In this document: positions 37,218 through 46,646 of the stretch, one piece after another | Layout: each line of letters opens with the position of its first letter | Numbering within the stretch: position 1 is the first letter of the stretch | NCBI RefSeq assembly: GCF_024385575.1 | Contig: NZ_JANFMV010000001.1 | Span: 2,571,681 to 2,635,680, forward strand | DNA from: Rhizobium sp. NRK18 | GTDB lineage: Bacteria > Pseudomonadota > Alphaproteobacteria > Rhizobiales > Rhizobiaceae | Direction: 5' to 3' | Length of the DNA: 64,000 bases | Made by a program: the position numbers and the translations under genes | The notes under the pieces: model-generated | What the model saw: the letters and a program-made list of their open reading frames with translations, nothing else | Database searches by the model: none | What the model was told of the DNA's origin: nothing

Positions 37218-37577
37218 ATGAACCGTATTGCCAAAATGCCCGTCATCATTCTTCTTTCCGCATTGCCGCTGGCCGGCGTTGCGAGCGCTGCGACCATGTC
37301 CATGGAAAGCCCTTCGAGCCTCGACGCAACCGTCAGGACGCTCGGCCCCAGCCAGTTCAACGTCGTCACGCTTGGTTCGCTCGACACCGGTGACGCCGCC
37401 AAGACCGCCTTCCAGGACAATGCCTCGGCCCATGCCGGCGAGGTGGCCATGCTCCACCGGTCGGTGGAAGCCAACCGGTCGCTGGACCGTGCGCTGAAGT
37501 CCCAGAACGTCAACATCGATGACATTGCCGGCGCGCAAAAGGCCGCCGACGGCACCGTAACCTTCTATCTCAGATAG
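37218..37577 (+). CDS. Small periplasmic protein of unknown function
   Basis: A 119-residue protein with a signal peptide (M-P-V-I-I-L-L-S-A-L-P-L-A-G-V-A-S-A, cleavage before A-T-M near residue 24). The mature part is rich in Ser, Ala and Asp without cysteines: L-D-A-T-V-R-T-L-G-P-S-Q-F-N-V-V-T-L, then Q-N-V-N-I-D-D-I-A-G-A-Q. The ribosome site aggaga is well placed before ATG 37218. A strong terminator follows. I do not recognise a characterised family. Confidence 0.8.
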   Translation: MNRIAKMPVIILLSALPLAGVASAATMSMESPSSLDATVRTLGPSQFNVVTLGSLDTGDAAKTAFQDNASAHAGEVAMLHRSVEANRSLDRALKSQNVNIDDIAGAQKAADGTVTFYLR

Positions 37578-37630
37578 TTGGACCCCGCACCCGAGGGTGC
37601 ACATAAACGCATAAGCGTTCCTTTCGGAGA

Positions 37631-37660
37631 CCCCTGCATTCCTCGGAATGCGGGGGTTTT
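37631..37660 (+). terminator. Terminator after the small periplasmic protein gene
   Basis: Stem cccctgcattcc / ggaatgcggggg (12 bp with one G-U pair) followed by tttt, 53 bp after the stop and just before the convergent ribE stop. Confidence 0.85.
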
Positions 37661-37675
37661 CGCGTGCGGAATGCG

Positions 37676-38281
37676 CTATTTGAACTCCGCCAGCCGAGCC
37701 GCGTAGCGGGCCATCGTATCGACCTCGAAATTGACCTCGTCACCCGCCTTGCGCTCGCCCCAGGTGGTGACCTCCAGGGTGTGGCGGATCAAAAGCACGT
37801 CGAAGTCCGTGCCGTCGACCTTGTTGACCGTCAGCGAGGTGCCGTCGAGCGCGATCGAACCCTTCGGAGCGACGAAACGGGCGAGCCCCTGCGGCGCACG
37901 CAGACGGAAGCGGACGGCGTCGCCTTCCGGTTCGATCGACAAAATCTTCGCGCGCCCGTCGACGTGACCGGAAACGATGTGGCCGCCGAGTTCGTCGCCG
38001 ATCTTCAGCGAGCGTTCGAGATTGATCTTCGTGCCCTCGCCCCAGCCGGCGATGGTGGTCAGCCGCAGCGCTTCCTCCCACGCCTCGACCTCGAACCAGC
38101 GGTCGTTCGATCCGTCTTCGGGCAGGCGGGTCACCGTCAGGCAGACGCCGGAATGGGCAATCGACGCGCCCATGTCGATGGTCTTCGGGTCGTAATTGGT
38201 GGCAACCCGCAACTTCACGCCTTCGTTCATCGGTGTTGCGGAAACGACGGTGCCGATATCGGTGACAATTCCGGTGAACAT
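37676..38281 (-). CDS. ribE: Riboflavin synthase, alpha chain
   Basis: A 201-residue enzyme with two lumazine-binding barrels (about 1-95 and 98-190), starting with the family M-F-T-G-I-V-T-D-I-G-T-V. It dismutates two lumazines to riboflavin and a pyrimidine. The first barrel shows S-G-V-C-L-T-V-T, and the second G-T-S-L-T-V-N-K-V. The ATG at 38281 directly abuts the ribD stop at 38282, so they are translationally coupled. In some nomenclature this gene is ribC. Confidence 0.95.
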   Translation of the reverse strand: MFTGIVTDIGTVVSATPMNEGVKLRVATNYDPKTIDMGASIAHSGVCLTVTRLPEDGSNDRWFEVEAWEEALRLTTIAGWGEGTKINLERSLKIGDELGGHIVSGHVDGRAKILSIEPEGDAVRFRLRAPQGLARFVAPKGSIALDGTSLTVNKVDGTDFDVLLIRHTLEVTTWGERKAGDEVNFEVDTMARYAARLAEFK

Positions 38282-39373
38282 TCAGGCGACCCTTTCATAG
38301 ACGCGCCGCAGGTCGGCGCCGACATGGCCCGTCTTCACGAGACGGAAATCGTCCGGCATATGGGACGGATCGAGCGGCGCGGCAATACCGTCCTCTCCGA
38401 TCTCTGCCGGCCCGGAATAGAGAATGGCGCAGTCGACGAGGTTTGCTGCCAGAAACCGTTCGGCGGTCTTCGCGCCACCCTCCAGCAGGATCGAGGAAAT
38501 GCCGCGCGAGGCAAGCGCCTCCAGGAGCGCCAGCGGATCGTCCGGCGTGCAGGACACCACCTCGACCCCGGCCTCGGCGAGTGCGGCCCTGCGTGCCTCG
38601 AACTCCGGAAAATCCTCGCTGCCGGCGACGGCGATGACCGGGACGCGGCGAGCCGACTGGACCAGCCTGGAGCCGAGCGGCAGGTCGAGCCTGCGGTCGA
38701 TGACGATGCGTTGCGGCGAGCGGTCTTCCCAGCCCGGCAGGCGGCAGGTCAGCTCCGGATCGTCGGCAAGCGCAGTGCCGATGCCGATCATGATGGCATC
38801 GCATTTTGCCCGCAGACGATGGACCTCGGCGCGCGCCTTGTCACCGGTGATCGCCACCTGCCCGGCGCCGTGCCGGCCGATCTTGCCGTCGGCGGAAATC
38901 GCCATCTTGAGAATCACTTGCGGGCGCCGCTTCAACTGCCGCGACAGGTAGCCGGAAAGGTCCCGCTCCCCTTCCCGCTCCAGGAGGCCCGTCTCGACCT
39001 TGATGCCGGCCTCCTCCAGCCGCTTCAGGCCGCGGCCGGACACCCGCGCGTCCGGATCAGCGACGGCGACAACGACGCGGACGATGCCGGCAACCACCAG
39101 CGCATCCGCGCAAGGGGGCGTGCGACCGTGATGGGAACAGGGTTCAAGGGTCACGTACGCGGTCGCGCCCCGCGCCGCCTCACCGGCAATGTCCAGCGCC
39201 TGCGTCTCGGCATGCGGTCGGCCGCCACGCGCGGTCACCGCACGCGCGCCGATTCTGCCATCCTTGACGATGATGCAGCCGACGGAGGGGTTCGAACCGG
39301 TCAGGCCCTGGTGGCGGCGTCCGATGCTGAGCGCCGCAGCCATGAACCGCCTGTCGTCCGGCGTGAAGCCCAT
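38282..39373 (-). CDS. ribD: Bifunctional diaminohydroxyphosphoribosylaminopyrimidine deaminase/reductase
   Basis: A 363-residue two-domain riboflavin enzyme. The zinc deaminase domain (about 1-145) has G-R-P-H-A-E-T-Q-A-L and E-P-C-S-H-H-G-R-T-P-P-C-A-D; the NADPH reductase domain (about 146-363) has K-M-A-I-S-A-D-G-K-I-G and I-L-L-E-G-G-A-K-T-A. ATG 39373 (MGFTPDD) lies 4 nt after the nrdR stop; a longer frame would overlap nrdR. It is part of the nrdR-ribD-ribE run. Confidence 0.95.
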   Translation of the reverse strand: MGFTPDDRRFMAAALSIGRRHQGLTGSNPSVGCIIVKDGRIGARAVTARGGRPHAETQALDIAGEAARGATAYVTLEPCSHHGRTPPCADALVVAGIVRVVVAVADPDARVSGRGLKRLEEAGIKVETGLLEREGERDLSGYLSRQLKRRPQVILKMAISADGKIGRHGAGQVAITGDKARAEVHRLRAKCDAIMIGIGTALADDPELTCRLPGWEDRSPQRIVIDRRLDLPLGSRLVQSARRVPVIAVAGSEDFPEFEARRAALAEAGVEVVSCTPDDPLALLEALASRGISSILLEGGAKTAERFLAANLVDCAILYSGPAEIGEDGIAAPLDPSHMPDDFRLVKTGHVGADLRRVYERVA

Positions 39374-39377
39374 GGGC

Positions 39378-39854
39378 TCAATCCAATGCGTGATCGCGGC
39401 CGATCTTGGCGTTGATCTCTTCAATCACCTTCTCGAAGTCTTCCGCATGCGAGAAATCGCGATAGACCGACGCGTAACGCACGAAGGCGACGTCATCGAG
39501 CGCCTTCAGCGATTCCAATACCTGCAGGCCGATCTGCTCGGACGGGATCTCGACCTCGCCGGAGCTTTCCAGCCGCCGGACGATGCCGGAAACGGCGCGC
39601 TCGATCCTCTCCTCGTCGACCGGGCGCTTGCGCAGCGCGATCTCGAAGGAGCGGACCAGCTTGGAACGGTCGAACGGCACCTTGCGGCCGGTCTTCTTCA
39701 AAACCGTCAGTTCACGCAGCTGGACGCGCTCGAACGTGGTGAAGCGTCCGGCGCAATCCGGGCATATGCGCCGGCGGCGGATGGCCGTGCCATCCTCCGC
39801 CGGACGGGAGTCCTTGACTTGCGTGTCGAGCGATCCGCAGAAGGGACAGCGCAT
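39378..39854 (-). CDS. nrdR: Transcriptional repressor NrdR
   Basis: A 158-residue regulator of ribonucleotide reductase genes. The zinc ribbon is M-R-C-P-F-C-G with [14 protein letters not shown]; the ATP-cone (about 48-138) senses ATP/dATP. No NrdR box genes (nrdA, nrdJ) are in the window, so it acts in trans. It sits 9 nt after glyA on the same strand, the conserved glyA-nrdR-ribD order. Confidence 0.96.
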   Translation of the reverse strand: MRCPFCGSLDTQVKDSRPAEDGTAIRRRRICPDCAGRFTTFERVQLRELTVLKKTGRKVPFDRSKLVRSFEIALRKRPVDEERIERAVSGIVRRLESSGEVEIPSEQIGLQVLESLKALDDVAFVRYASVYRDFSHAEDFEKVIEEINAKIGRDHALD

Positions 39855-39863
39855 CCTCGCTCC

Positions 39864-41153
39864 TTACATGTAGGGGTACATCGGGAAGCGGTCGGTCAGG
39901 CTGACCACCTTGCCGCGCACCGCTTCCTCGACGGCGGCATTGCCCTCGTCCGAATTGGCGACCTTGAGGCCATCGAGCACTTCGATGATCAGGTTACCGA
40001 TTTCCTTGAACTCGGCTTCCTTGAAGCCGCGCGTCGTGCCGGCCGGCGCGCCGAGGCGAATACCGGAGGTAACGAAGGGCTTTTCGGGGTCGAAGGGAAT
40101 GCCGTTCTTGTTGCAGGTGATGTATGCGCGGCCAAGGGCTGCTTCGGCGCGCTTGCCGGTCGCGTTCTTCTTGCGCAGGTCGACCAGCATCAGGTGGTTG
40201 TCCGTGCCGCCGGAGACTACATCGACGCCGCCTGCGATCAGGGTGTCGGATAGCGTCTTGGCGTTCTTGACGACCTGTGCGGCATAGTCCTTGAATTCCG
40301 GCTGCAGCGCTTCGCCGAAGGCGACGGCCTTGGCGGCGATGACGTGCATCAGCGGGCCGCCCTGCAGGCCGGGGAATACGGCCGAGTTAACCTTCTTGGC
40401 GATCGTCTCGTCGTTTGTCAGGATCATGCCGCCACGCGGGCCGCGGAGCGACTTGTGCGTCGTGGTGGTGGCGACGTGGCAATGCGGGAACGGCGACGGA
40501 TGGACGCCACCGGCGACGAGGCCGGCGATGTGCGCCATGTCGACCATCAGGTAGGCGCCGACCGAATCGGCGATCTCGCGGAAGCGCTTCCAGTCCCAGA
40601 TGCGGGAATAGGCGGTGCCGCCGGCAATGATGAGCTTCGGCTTGTTTGCCTTGGCCTTGGCTTCGACTTCGTCCATGTCGAGCAGGTTGTCGCCTTCACG
40701 CACGCCGTAGGAAACGACGTTGAACCACTTGCCGGACATGTTGACCGGCGAACCGTGTGTCAGGTGACCACCGGAGTTGAGGTCGAGGCCCATGAAGGTG
40801 TCGCCGGGCTGCAGCAGCGCCAGGAACACGGCCTGGTTCATCTGCGAGCCGGAGTTCGGCTGGACGTTGGCGTATTCGACGCCGAAAAGCTTCTTGGCGC
40901 GCTCGATCGCCAGCTCCTCGGCAATGTCGACGAACTGGCAGCCGCCGTAATAGCGCTTGCCCGGATACCCTTCGGCATATTTGTTGGTCATGATCGAGCC
41001 CTGCGCTTCCAGGACGGCGCGCGAGACAATGTTCTCGGAGGCGATCAGTTCGATCTCGTGACGCTGGCGGCCCAGCTCCTTCTCGATCGCGCCAAAGATA
41101 TCCGGATCGGTTTCGGCAAGCGTGCGGGTGAAGAAGGCGTCTGATGCGGTCAT
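39864..41153 (-). CDS. glyA: Serine hydroxymethyltransferase
   Basis: A 429-residue PLP enzyme converting serine and tetrahydrofolate to glycine and methylene-tetrahydrofolate. Seen: [10 protein letters not shown] near residue 31, [13 protein letters not shown], and the PLP lysine in [16 protein letters not shown] 41153 (MTASDAF) has aggag about 10 nt upstream; the frame extends 25 codons further. It heads the glyA-nrdR-ribD-ribE run. No riboswitch is recognised in its leader. Confidence 0.96.
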   Translation of the reverse strand: MTASDAFFTRTLAETDPDIFGAIEKELGRQRHEIELIASENIVSRAVLEAQGSIMTNKYAEGYPGKRYYGGCQFVDIAEELAIERAKKLFGVEYANVQPNSGSQMNQAVFLALLQPGDTFMGLDLNSGGHLTHGSPVNMSGKWFNVVSYGVREGDNLLDMDEVEAKAKANKPKLIIAGGTAYSRIWDWKRFREIADSVGAYLMVDMAHIAGLVAGGVHPSPFPHCHVATTTTHKSLRGPRGGMILTNDETIAKKVNSAVFPGLQGGPLMHVIAAKAVAFGEALQPEFKDYAAQVVKNAKTLSDTLIAGGVDVVSGGTDNHLMLVDLRKKNATGKRAEAALGRAYITCNKNGIPFDPEKPFVTSGIRLGAPAGTTRGFKEAEFKEIGNLIIEVLDGLKVANSDEGNAAVEEAVRGKVVSLTDRFPMYPYM

Positions 41154-41334
41154 CGTGGGTGGCTCCTGCTGTGGCCTGAAACTGAAGTAGGCGAATGGCG
41201 TATTACCGCCCGGACCGGGCAAGAGCAATACAGGGCGTGATATTTGCGCATCAATCCGCAGCGCATGCGCCCGTTTGCGTCACCCGCCCGCCCCGCATGC
41301 GTCTAAACGCACCCGGCAAGAGCGCTCCACACCC

Positions 41335-41363
41335 TTGACTGACAACGCAAAACCTCAAATATG
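41335..41363 (+). promoter_or_regulatory. Candidate promoter of the glycolipid glycosyltransferase gene
   Basis: TTGACT (41335-41340), a 17-bp spacer, AATATG (41358-41363). The -10 box overlaps the first in-frame ATG (41361), which argues that translation starts at the next ATG, 41385. Confidence 0.45.
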
Positions 41364-41384
41364 CGCGCGAGCTACGATGAGGGC

Positions 41385-42644
41385 ATGAATTTGATCGAGA
41401 CTGCCACAGCATCGCCCAAGGTCGTCGAAATCTTCTATTTCGATGCCGGCGGCGGCCATCGCAACGCAATGACGGCGCTCAGCCGCCTGATTGCCGACAG
41501 GCACCCCGACTGGACCGTCATCCCCGTGGATCTGCAAAAGCAGCTCGAACCGATCGACCCGGTCCACCGGCTGACGCGGGCGGTGACCGGATCGCTGTCG
41601 AAGCTCCTGACCCCGGTCGCGCCACGCATCTCCATGGAGCCCTGGCAGGCGCAGGACATCTACAACAACGCGCTGAAACGCGGCGCCACCCGCGGCATGG
41701 GCACGATCCTGCCGGTCCTTCAGGCCTTCATCCGCCGGCAATCGGCCGACATCGAGCGGCTGCTGGCGGCGCGCTGGAGCGATCCCCACACTCCCCGCCC
41801 CGATCTCGTCGTTTCCGTCATTCCCAATTTCAACCGGGTGATGTTCGCAGCGCTGCGCAAGGTCCACGGGCATGTGCCCTATGTGACCGTGATCACCGAC
41901 ATGGTTGACTGCCCGCCGCATTTCTGGATGGAAGACCAGGACCAGATCATGGTCTGCGGCACGAAGAAGGCCTTCGAGCAGGCCGTCTCGACGGGTTATT
42001 ACGCCAAAGACCGGATCCACCTTGTCTCCGGCATGATCCTCAAGCACTCCTTCTACGCGCCCTCCCAGGACAACGGGCTGTCGCGCCAGTCGCTGGGCCT
42101 CGATCCCGACCTGCCGACGGCCCTCATCATGTTCGGCGGCAACGGTTCGTCGAAGGCGACGGAGGCGATCCTCGAGCAGTTCTCGCAATCGAAGCGAAAG
42201 ATCCAGGCGATCGTGCTCTGCGGCAAGAACGGCAAGCTCCTGGAAGCGCTCGCCGACCGGCCCCGCTGCCATGCCGTGGGCTTTGTCTCCAACGTCGCCG
42301 ACTACATGCGGCTTGCGGACTTCTTCATCGGCAAGCCCGGCCCCGGCAGCATCAGCGAGGCCGTTCATATGGGCCTGCCGGTGATCGTCGAGAAGAACAC
42401 CCACACGATGCCGCAGGAAAAGCCCAATCCGGACTGGGTGGACGAAAACCGACTCGGGATCGTCGTCAGCAGCTTCCGGCGCGGCATCACCGAGGCGACC
42501 GAACGGCTGCTCGACAATCTCGACAGCTACAGGGCCAATATCCGCACCAACATTCCCGAGAACCGCGCGGTTTTCGAGATCGTCGACATTCTGGCCGCAA
42601 CGCTTGCAGATGCGGAGAAGAAGGCCGACGCGCTGCCCTCCTGA
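41385..42644 (+). CDS. MGDG synthase/MurG-like glycosyltransferase (processive glycolipid synthase type)
   Basis: A 419-residue GT-B protein. The N-terminal V-E-I-F-Y-F-D-A-G-G-G-H-R-N-A-M-T-A-L is the lipid-acceptor loop of MGD1/UgtP-type enzymes. The C-terminal half has L-I-M-F-G-G-N-G-S-S-K and the donor site I-G-K-P-G-P-G-S-I-S-E-A near residue 320. It is similar in layout to the Agrobacterium enzymes that make glycosyl-diacylglycerols under phosphate limitation, so a membrane glycolipid role is likely. The start is ATG 41385 (MNLIETA), since an ATG at 41361 lies inside the apparent -10 box. A terminator follows. Confidence 0.82.
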   Translation: MNLIETATASPKVVEIFYFDAGGGHRNAMTALSRLIADRHPDWTVIPVDLQKQLEPIDPVHRLTRAVTGSLSKLLTPVAPRISMEPWQAQDIYNNALKRGATRGMGTILPVLQAFIRRQSADIERLLAARWSDPHTPRPDLVVSVIPNFNRVMFAALRKVHGHVPYVTVITDMVDCPPHFWMEDQDQIMVCGTKKAFEQAVSTGYYAKDRIHLVSGMILKHSFYAPSQDNGLSRQSLGLDPDLPTALIMFGGNGSSKATEAILEQFSQSKRKIQAIVLCGKNGKLLEALADRPRCHAVGFVSNVADYMRLADFFIGKPGPGSISEAVHMGLPVIVEKNTHTMPQEKPNPDWVDENRLGIVVSSFRRGITEATERLLDNLDSYRANIRTNIPENRAVFEIVDILAATLADAEKKADALPS

Positions 42645-42664
42645 TCCTTTTTCACCGTAACGCA

Positions 42665-42699
42665 AAAAAGGCAGGCTCCTCGCGGAAACCTGCCTTTTT
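42665..42699. terminator. Bidirectional terminator between convergent genes
   Basis: An 11-bp stem aaaaaggcagg / cctgccttttt with a 13-nt loop. A- and T-runs on both sides let it serve the glycosyltransferase gene (plus) and ldtP (minus). Confidence 0.88.
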
Positions 42700-42729
42700 G
42701 AACTTCAGGTCTTCCCGGAGACCGCAGCC

Positions 42730-44055
42730 TTACTGCTGCGGCACCTGGTCGTCCTCGACCGAACCGGAGATCTGCTCAATGCCGGAGGTCGTGTTGAGCG
42801 CCAGCTCGTTGGCGCCGTCCATCTTGTAGATGTCGTCGCGGAACTGCACGACGCGGTCCTTGGCGGACCATGCGGTGATGTAGACGAAATGGACCGGCAC
42901 TTCCTGGGTCAGCTCGATCGGATTGTTCTGGCGGCTCTGGATGACCGCCTCGATCTGCTGGCGGGACCAGCCGGGCGTGTCGCGCAACAACCAGGTGATG
43001 AGGTCGCGCACGTTCTGAACACGCACACAGCCGGAGGATTCGAAGCGCATCAGCTTGTTGAACAGGCCCTGCTGCGGCGTGTCGTGCATGTAGACGGAAT
43101 ACTGATTGTGAAAGTTGATCTTCGTCGAGGCCATGGCGTTGTTGGCGCCCGGGTCCTGGCGGAACATCAGGTTCGGGGCCTTCTCGGCGTTCCAGTCGAC
43201 GGTCGACGGATCGACTTCCGTACCCTTGGCGTCGAACAGACGGATGTTGTTCTTCGTCAGATATTCCGGATCCTTACGCATCAGCGGCATGATGTCCTTC
43301 TGGATGATCGAGCGCGGCGACGTCCAGTAGGGGTTGAGGATCACTTCGTAGATCTTGGAATCGAGGATCGGCGTCGGGCGGCTGATGCGGCCGACGATCG
43401 CCGTGTTGCGGAGCGCCACCCGATCGTTCTCAACGGCTTCAATATAGGCGGCCGGAATGTTGACCATGACGTAGCGCTGACCGAGATCCGGCGACATCTC
43501 CTGAAGGCGCTTCAGGTTGGTATTGAGCTGCGCCAGACGGACATCGGCGGTGATGTTCATGGCCTTCAGCGTGTATTCGCCGAGAACGCCGTCTTCCGGC
43601 AGGCCGTGGCGGCCCTGGAAGCGCTTCACCGCGCCGTCGACGTAGCTGTCATAGGCGTCGGAAACGCCTGCCGACTGCGGCAGGTCGCCGGCAACGATCA
43701 GGCGCTGGCGCAGGTTGCGCACCGTAGGATCGACCGAGCCGAGACGCAGCTTCTGGCTGCCGTCGACCATCGGCCAGCCCCCATTGGCGACGATCATCTG
43801 GTAATCGGAAATCGCCTGGCTGATATTGGAGACCGCGGACGGGCCCAGCACTGGATTGTTGGAGACGACCGCAACGGCCTGACGCGACGAGTTGCCGTCG
43901 AACTGGTCGTCCCAGTTGCCGCGCTCCGGGGCGTTGATCAGACTGTCGAGCACCGACTGGGCATTGGCGCGGCCGGTCGCTGCCAGCGCGCCGATGCTTG
44001 CGGCAGTGCCGAGGAACGCGCGGCGGGAGAACGGATTGGAATTTTTTCTCGACAT
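42730..44055 (-). CDS. ldtP: Periplasmic L,D-transpeptidase with Tat signal
   Basis: A 441-residue YkuD-family enzyme making 3-3 peptidoglycan cross-links or attaching proteins to peptidoglycan. The signal peptide has a twin-arginine motif S-R-R-A-F-L-G followed by A-S-I-G-A-L-A-A-T-G-R-A-N-A. A peptidoglycan-binding repeat lies near 105-170 (L-R-L-G-S-V-D-P-T-V-R-N-L-R-Q). The catalytic domain (about 190-360) ends H-D-T-P and S-S-G-C-V-R-V, with the nucleophile at about Cys343. The upstream gene encodes the MarR protein LdtR, known in related bacteria to control this enzyme. Confidence 0.9.
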   Translation of the reverse strand: MSRKNSNPFSRRAFLGTAASIGALAATGRANAQSVLDSLINAPERGNWDDQFDGNSSRQAVAVVSNNPVLGPSAVSNISQAISDYQMIVANGGWPMVDGSQKLRLGSVDPTVRNLRQRLIVAGDLPQSAGVSDAYDSYVDGAVKRFQGRHGLPEDGVLGEYTLKAMNITADVRLAQLNTNLKRLQEMSPDLGQRYVMVNIPAAYIEAVENDRVALRNTAIVGRISRPTPILDSKIYEVILNPYWTSPRSIIQKDIMPLMRKDPEYLTKNNIRLFDAKGTEVDPSTVDWNAEKAPNLMFRQDPGANNAMASTKINFHNQYSVYMHDTPQQGLFNKLMRFESSGCVRVQNVRDLITWLLRDTPGWSRQQIEAVIQSRQNNPIELTQEVPVHFVYITAWSAKDRVVQFRDDIYKMDGANELALNTTSGIEQISGSVEDDQVPQQ

Positions 44056-44305
44056 CAGATGAGGCTCTTCAATTCATTCGCGTTTGGCTGTTCGGTCGTA
44101 CCGCCGCGAGAGGCTCGCGAAGCGGATTTTCATGCGCATTTTCTACCCCGACGGGCGGCGAATGGCCACCCTTATCCGGAAATAAGCGACGAATGCATTT
44201 CGTCAATTTCGCGTGGGGAAATTTCGCTCGCTGTTTCACACGGCAATATGGCCGTTTCGTGTCTGCCTGCGGGCATGCCCAGTCGGGCGAAGCGCCAAAA
44301 ACGCG

Positions 44306-44330
44306 AAAAGCCGGGGTGTCCCCCGGCTTT
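44306..44330 (-). terminator. Terminator of ldtR
   Basis: A 10-bp stem aaagccgggg / ccccggcttt with loop tgtc. On the minus strand it ends in T-rich sequence, 25 bp past the ldtR stop, separating ldtR from ldtP. The remaining spacer to ldtP (44056-44305) holds no ORF; an imperfect palindrome near 44234-44260 could be a regulator site. Confidence 0.8.
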
Positions 44331-44354
44331 CATCAAAGGCCTGCCGACAGCAGA

Positions 44355-44870
44355 TTACATGCGGTAGGCAATCGAGTCGTTCCAGAAGCGGTCGAGGCGC
44401 TGCAGCAGACGGTTCATCTGGCCGAATTCGTCTTCGCCGATGCCGCCGACCTTCTGGATCGAGCCGATATGGCGTTCGTAGAGCTTTCCGACCACTTCGG
44501 CGATCTCCTGGCCCTTGTCGGTCAGGCTGATGCGGACCGAACGACGGTCGACACGCGAGCGCTGGTGGTTGATGAAGCCGAGGTCGACCAGCTTTTTGAC
44601 GTTATAGGAGACGTTCGAGCCGAGGTAGTAGCCCCGCGAGCGCAGCTCGCCGGCGGTCAGTTCGGAGTTGCCGATGTTGAAGAGCAGCAGCGCCTGAACG
44701 GCGTTGACATCACTGCGGCCCTGGCGGTCGAACTCGTCCTTGATGACGTCGAGGAGACGGCGGTGTAGCCGCTCGACCAGGTGCAGGGATTCCATGTAGA
44801 GGTCGCGGATCGCGTCTTCGGCATTGGCATCGGTCTGGCCGACAGATTTGGTCTGAAGATTGGTGTTCAT
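44355..44870 (-). CDS. ldtR: MarR family regulator LdtR
   Basis: A 171-residue winged-helix regulator. The recognition region is near 75-110: L-T-A-G-E-L-R-S-R-G-Y-Y-L-G-S-N-V-S-Y-N-V-K-K-L; the wing is R-S-R-V-D-R-R-S-V-R-I-S-L-T-D-K-G. Its pairing with the L,D-transpeptidase gene downstream matches the LdtR/LdtP system described for Liberibacter and Sinorhizobium, where it activates the transpeptidase and affects osmotic tolerance. It has its own terminator, so ldtP needs a separate promoter. Confidence 0.9.
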   Translation of the reverse strand: MNTNLQTKSVGQTDANAEDAIRDLYMESLHLVERLHRRLLDVIKDEFDRQGRSDVNAVQALLLFNIGNSELTAGELRSRGYYLGSNVSYNVKKLVDLGFINHQRSRVDRRSVRISLTDKGQEIAEVVGKLYERHIGSIQKVGGIGEDEFGQMNRLLQRLDRFWNDSIAYRM

Positions 44871-44998
44871 GATACTGCCTCACTGTTTTGTTTGGCGGTG
44901 TCTGGTTCTTCCCGCCTTGAGTGAGACCCTATCGAATACACATAAAATTCTACTTAAAACGCAGGCTTAACAGGCTGTTACCAAAAGCCGAGTGCGTT

Positions 44999-45436
44999 TC
45001 AGGGTGAATCAACCGTTACATCCCGACCATGCTTGTCCTGCTCGCGCCAGATCAGGAAACGGAAGAGACAGTAGACCACGACGACGGTGGCGTGCATCGG
45101 GAAAATGACCCAGTTCGAGCCAAAAGACGACGCCCAGAGACTGTACATCAGCATCTGCGTGCTGGCGGCCAGCACCCAGACCACGACGCCCCACGACACA
45201 TTCACCCACAGCCCCAGAGAGGCGATCGGAAACAGCACGGCGAGCGCGCTTGCCGCCGTGCGCCACGGCACGGACAGGAGATCGAAGCGCCCGCGACCAT
45301 CGAGCGAAAAGCCGACGAGCATGGCCCAATACTGCAGGCCGAACCAGAAGCATGCGACCGCGATCAATCTCAGGAAGAGAAGGAAGAGTCGCTCCGTGAG
45401 CGTCGGCTGCGCCTTGGCGTGAGAATCAGAGTACAT
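44999..45436 (-). CDS. Four-helix inner-membrane protein, DUF6163-like
   Basis: A 145-residue protein with four hydrophobic segments (about 18-40, 55-80, 85-105, 112-132) and short loops such as F-S-L-D-G-R-G-R-F-D-L. The function is unknown. A protein of this kind lies between ldtR and hemB in many rhizobia; the DUF6163 label is from memory. It is transcribed toward ldtR and divergent from hemB. Confidence 0.78.
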   Translation of the reverse strand: MYSDSHAKAQPTLTERLFLLFLRLIAVACFWFGLQYWAMLVGFSLDGRGRFDLLSVPWRTAASALAVLFPIASLGLWVNVSWGVVVWVLAASTQMLMYSLWASSFGSNWVIFPMHATVVVVYCLFRFLIWREQDKHGRDVTVDSP

Positions 45437-45556
45437 GGCCGAACGATAATGGATAATGCGGCATCATGCCTATTGCCTCCCCTTCCCCCTGCGGTTCTTT
45501 TCTGGTTTTGCCCGTGATAATGAACCGACACACTATAGCAGAACGGACGGAACAAG

Positions 45557-46570
45557 ATGACGGACAAGACCCATATCGTCGATGAGATCACCGGCCACCG
45601 CCGCATGCGGCGCAACCGCAAGGCGGACTGGACGCGCCGCCTGGTGCAGGAGAACCGGCTGACGGTCGACGACCTGATCTGGCCGATCTTCCTCGTTCCC
45701 GGAACCAACATCTCCGAGCCGATCCCGGCCATGCCCGGTGTGAACCGCATGAGCGTCGATGTCGCCGTCGAAGCGGTTAAGGAAGCCGCCGATCTCGGCA
45801 TTCCGGCCGTCGCCACCTTCCCAAACATCGAAATGGACCTGCGCGACCAGACCGGATCGAACATCCTCGACGCCAACAACCTCCTGAACCAGGCGACGGC
45901 TGCCTTCAAGAAGCACGTGCCCAACATCGGGGTGATCACCGACGTGGCGCTCGATCCGTTCACCAGCCACGGTCATGACGGCATCCTGCGCGGCAACGAG
46001 ATCGTCAACGACGAGACGGTGGACCTCGTCGCCCGCGCTGCCGTGATGCAGGCCGATGCCGGCTCGGACATCATCGCGCCTTCCGAAATGATGGACGGGC
46101 GCATCGGCGCCATTCGCCGCGCACTCGACGCGGCCGGGCACCAGAATGTCGGCATCATGTCCTATGCGACGAAATTCGCCTCGGGCTGCTACGGCCCGTA
46201 CCGCGAGGCGATCTCGACCGGCGGCCTGCTGAAGGGTGACAAGAAGAGCTACTACATCGATCCGGCCAACGGCACCGAGGCGATCCGCGACGCCGCGCTC
46301 GACGTCGAGGAAGGCGCCGACATGCTGATGGTCAAGCCGGGGCTCCCCTATCTCGATATCTGCTGGCGCATGAAGGAGGCATTCGGCCTGCCGGTCTTCG
46401 CCTATCAGGTTTCGGGCGAGTATTCGATGATCAAGGCGGCCGCCGCCAATGGCTGGATCGACGGCGAGCGCATGATGCTGGAGACGCTGCTCTGCTTCAA
46501 GCGCGCCGGCTGCGACGGGATATTGTCCTATTTCTCGGTCGAGGTAGCAAAAATCCTGGCGAAGGGATAG
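45557..46570 (+). CDS. hemB: Delta-aminolevulinic acid dehydratase (porphobilinogen synthase)
   Basis: A 337-residue enzyme condensing two aminolevulinates to porphobilinogen for heme and corrinoids. Seen: the Schiff-base lysines in S-Y-A-T-K-F-A-S-G-C-Y-G-P-Y and M-L-M-V-K-P-G-L-P-Y-L-D. The metal site region A-T-F-P-N-I-E-M-D-L lacks the zinc cysteines, so it is the Mg-type found in alphaproteobacteria. A ggaacaag ribosome site lies before the ATG. Confidence 0.96.
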   Translation: MTDKTHIVDEITGHRRMRRNRKADWTRRLVQENRLTVDDLIWPIFLVPGTNISEPIPAMPGVNRMSVDVAVEAVKEAADLGIPAVATFPNIEMDLRDQTGSNILDANNLLNQATAAFKKHVPNIGVITDVALDPFTSHGHDGILRGNEIVNDETVDLVARAAVMQADAGSDIIAPSEMMDGRIGAIRRALDAAGHQNVGIMSYATKFASGCYGPYREAISTGGLLKGDKKSYYIDPANGTEAIRDAALDVEEGADMLMVKPGLPYLDICWRMKEAFGLPVFAYQVSGEYSMIKAAAANGWIDGERMMLETLLCFKRAGCDGILSYFSVEVAKILAKG

Positions 46571-46646
46571 CGGAGCCCGCCGAGGAACTTGCAGTTGCCC
46601 GGCATCGTTCCCAAATAGAGGCGAGAACGATAGTCCGGAGACGAAA

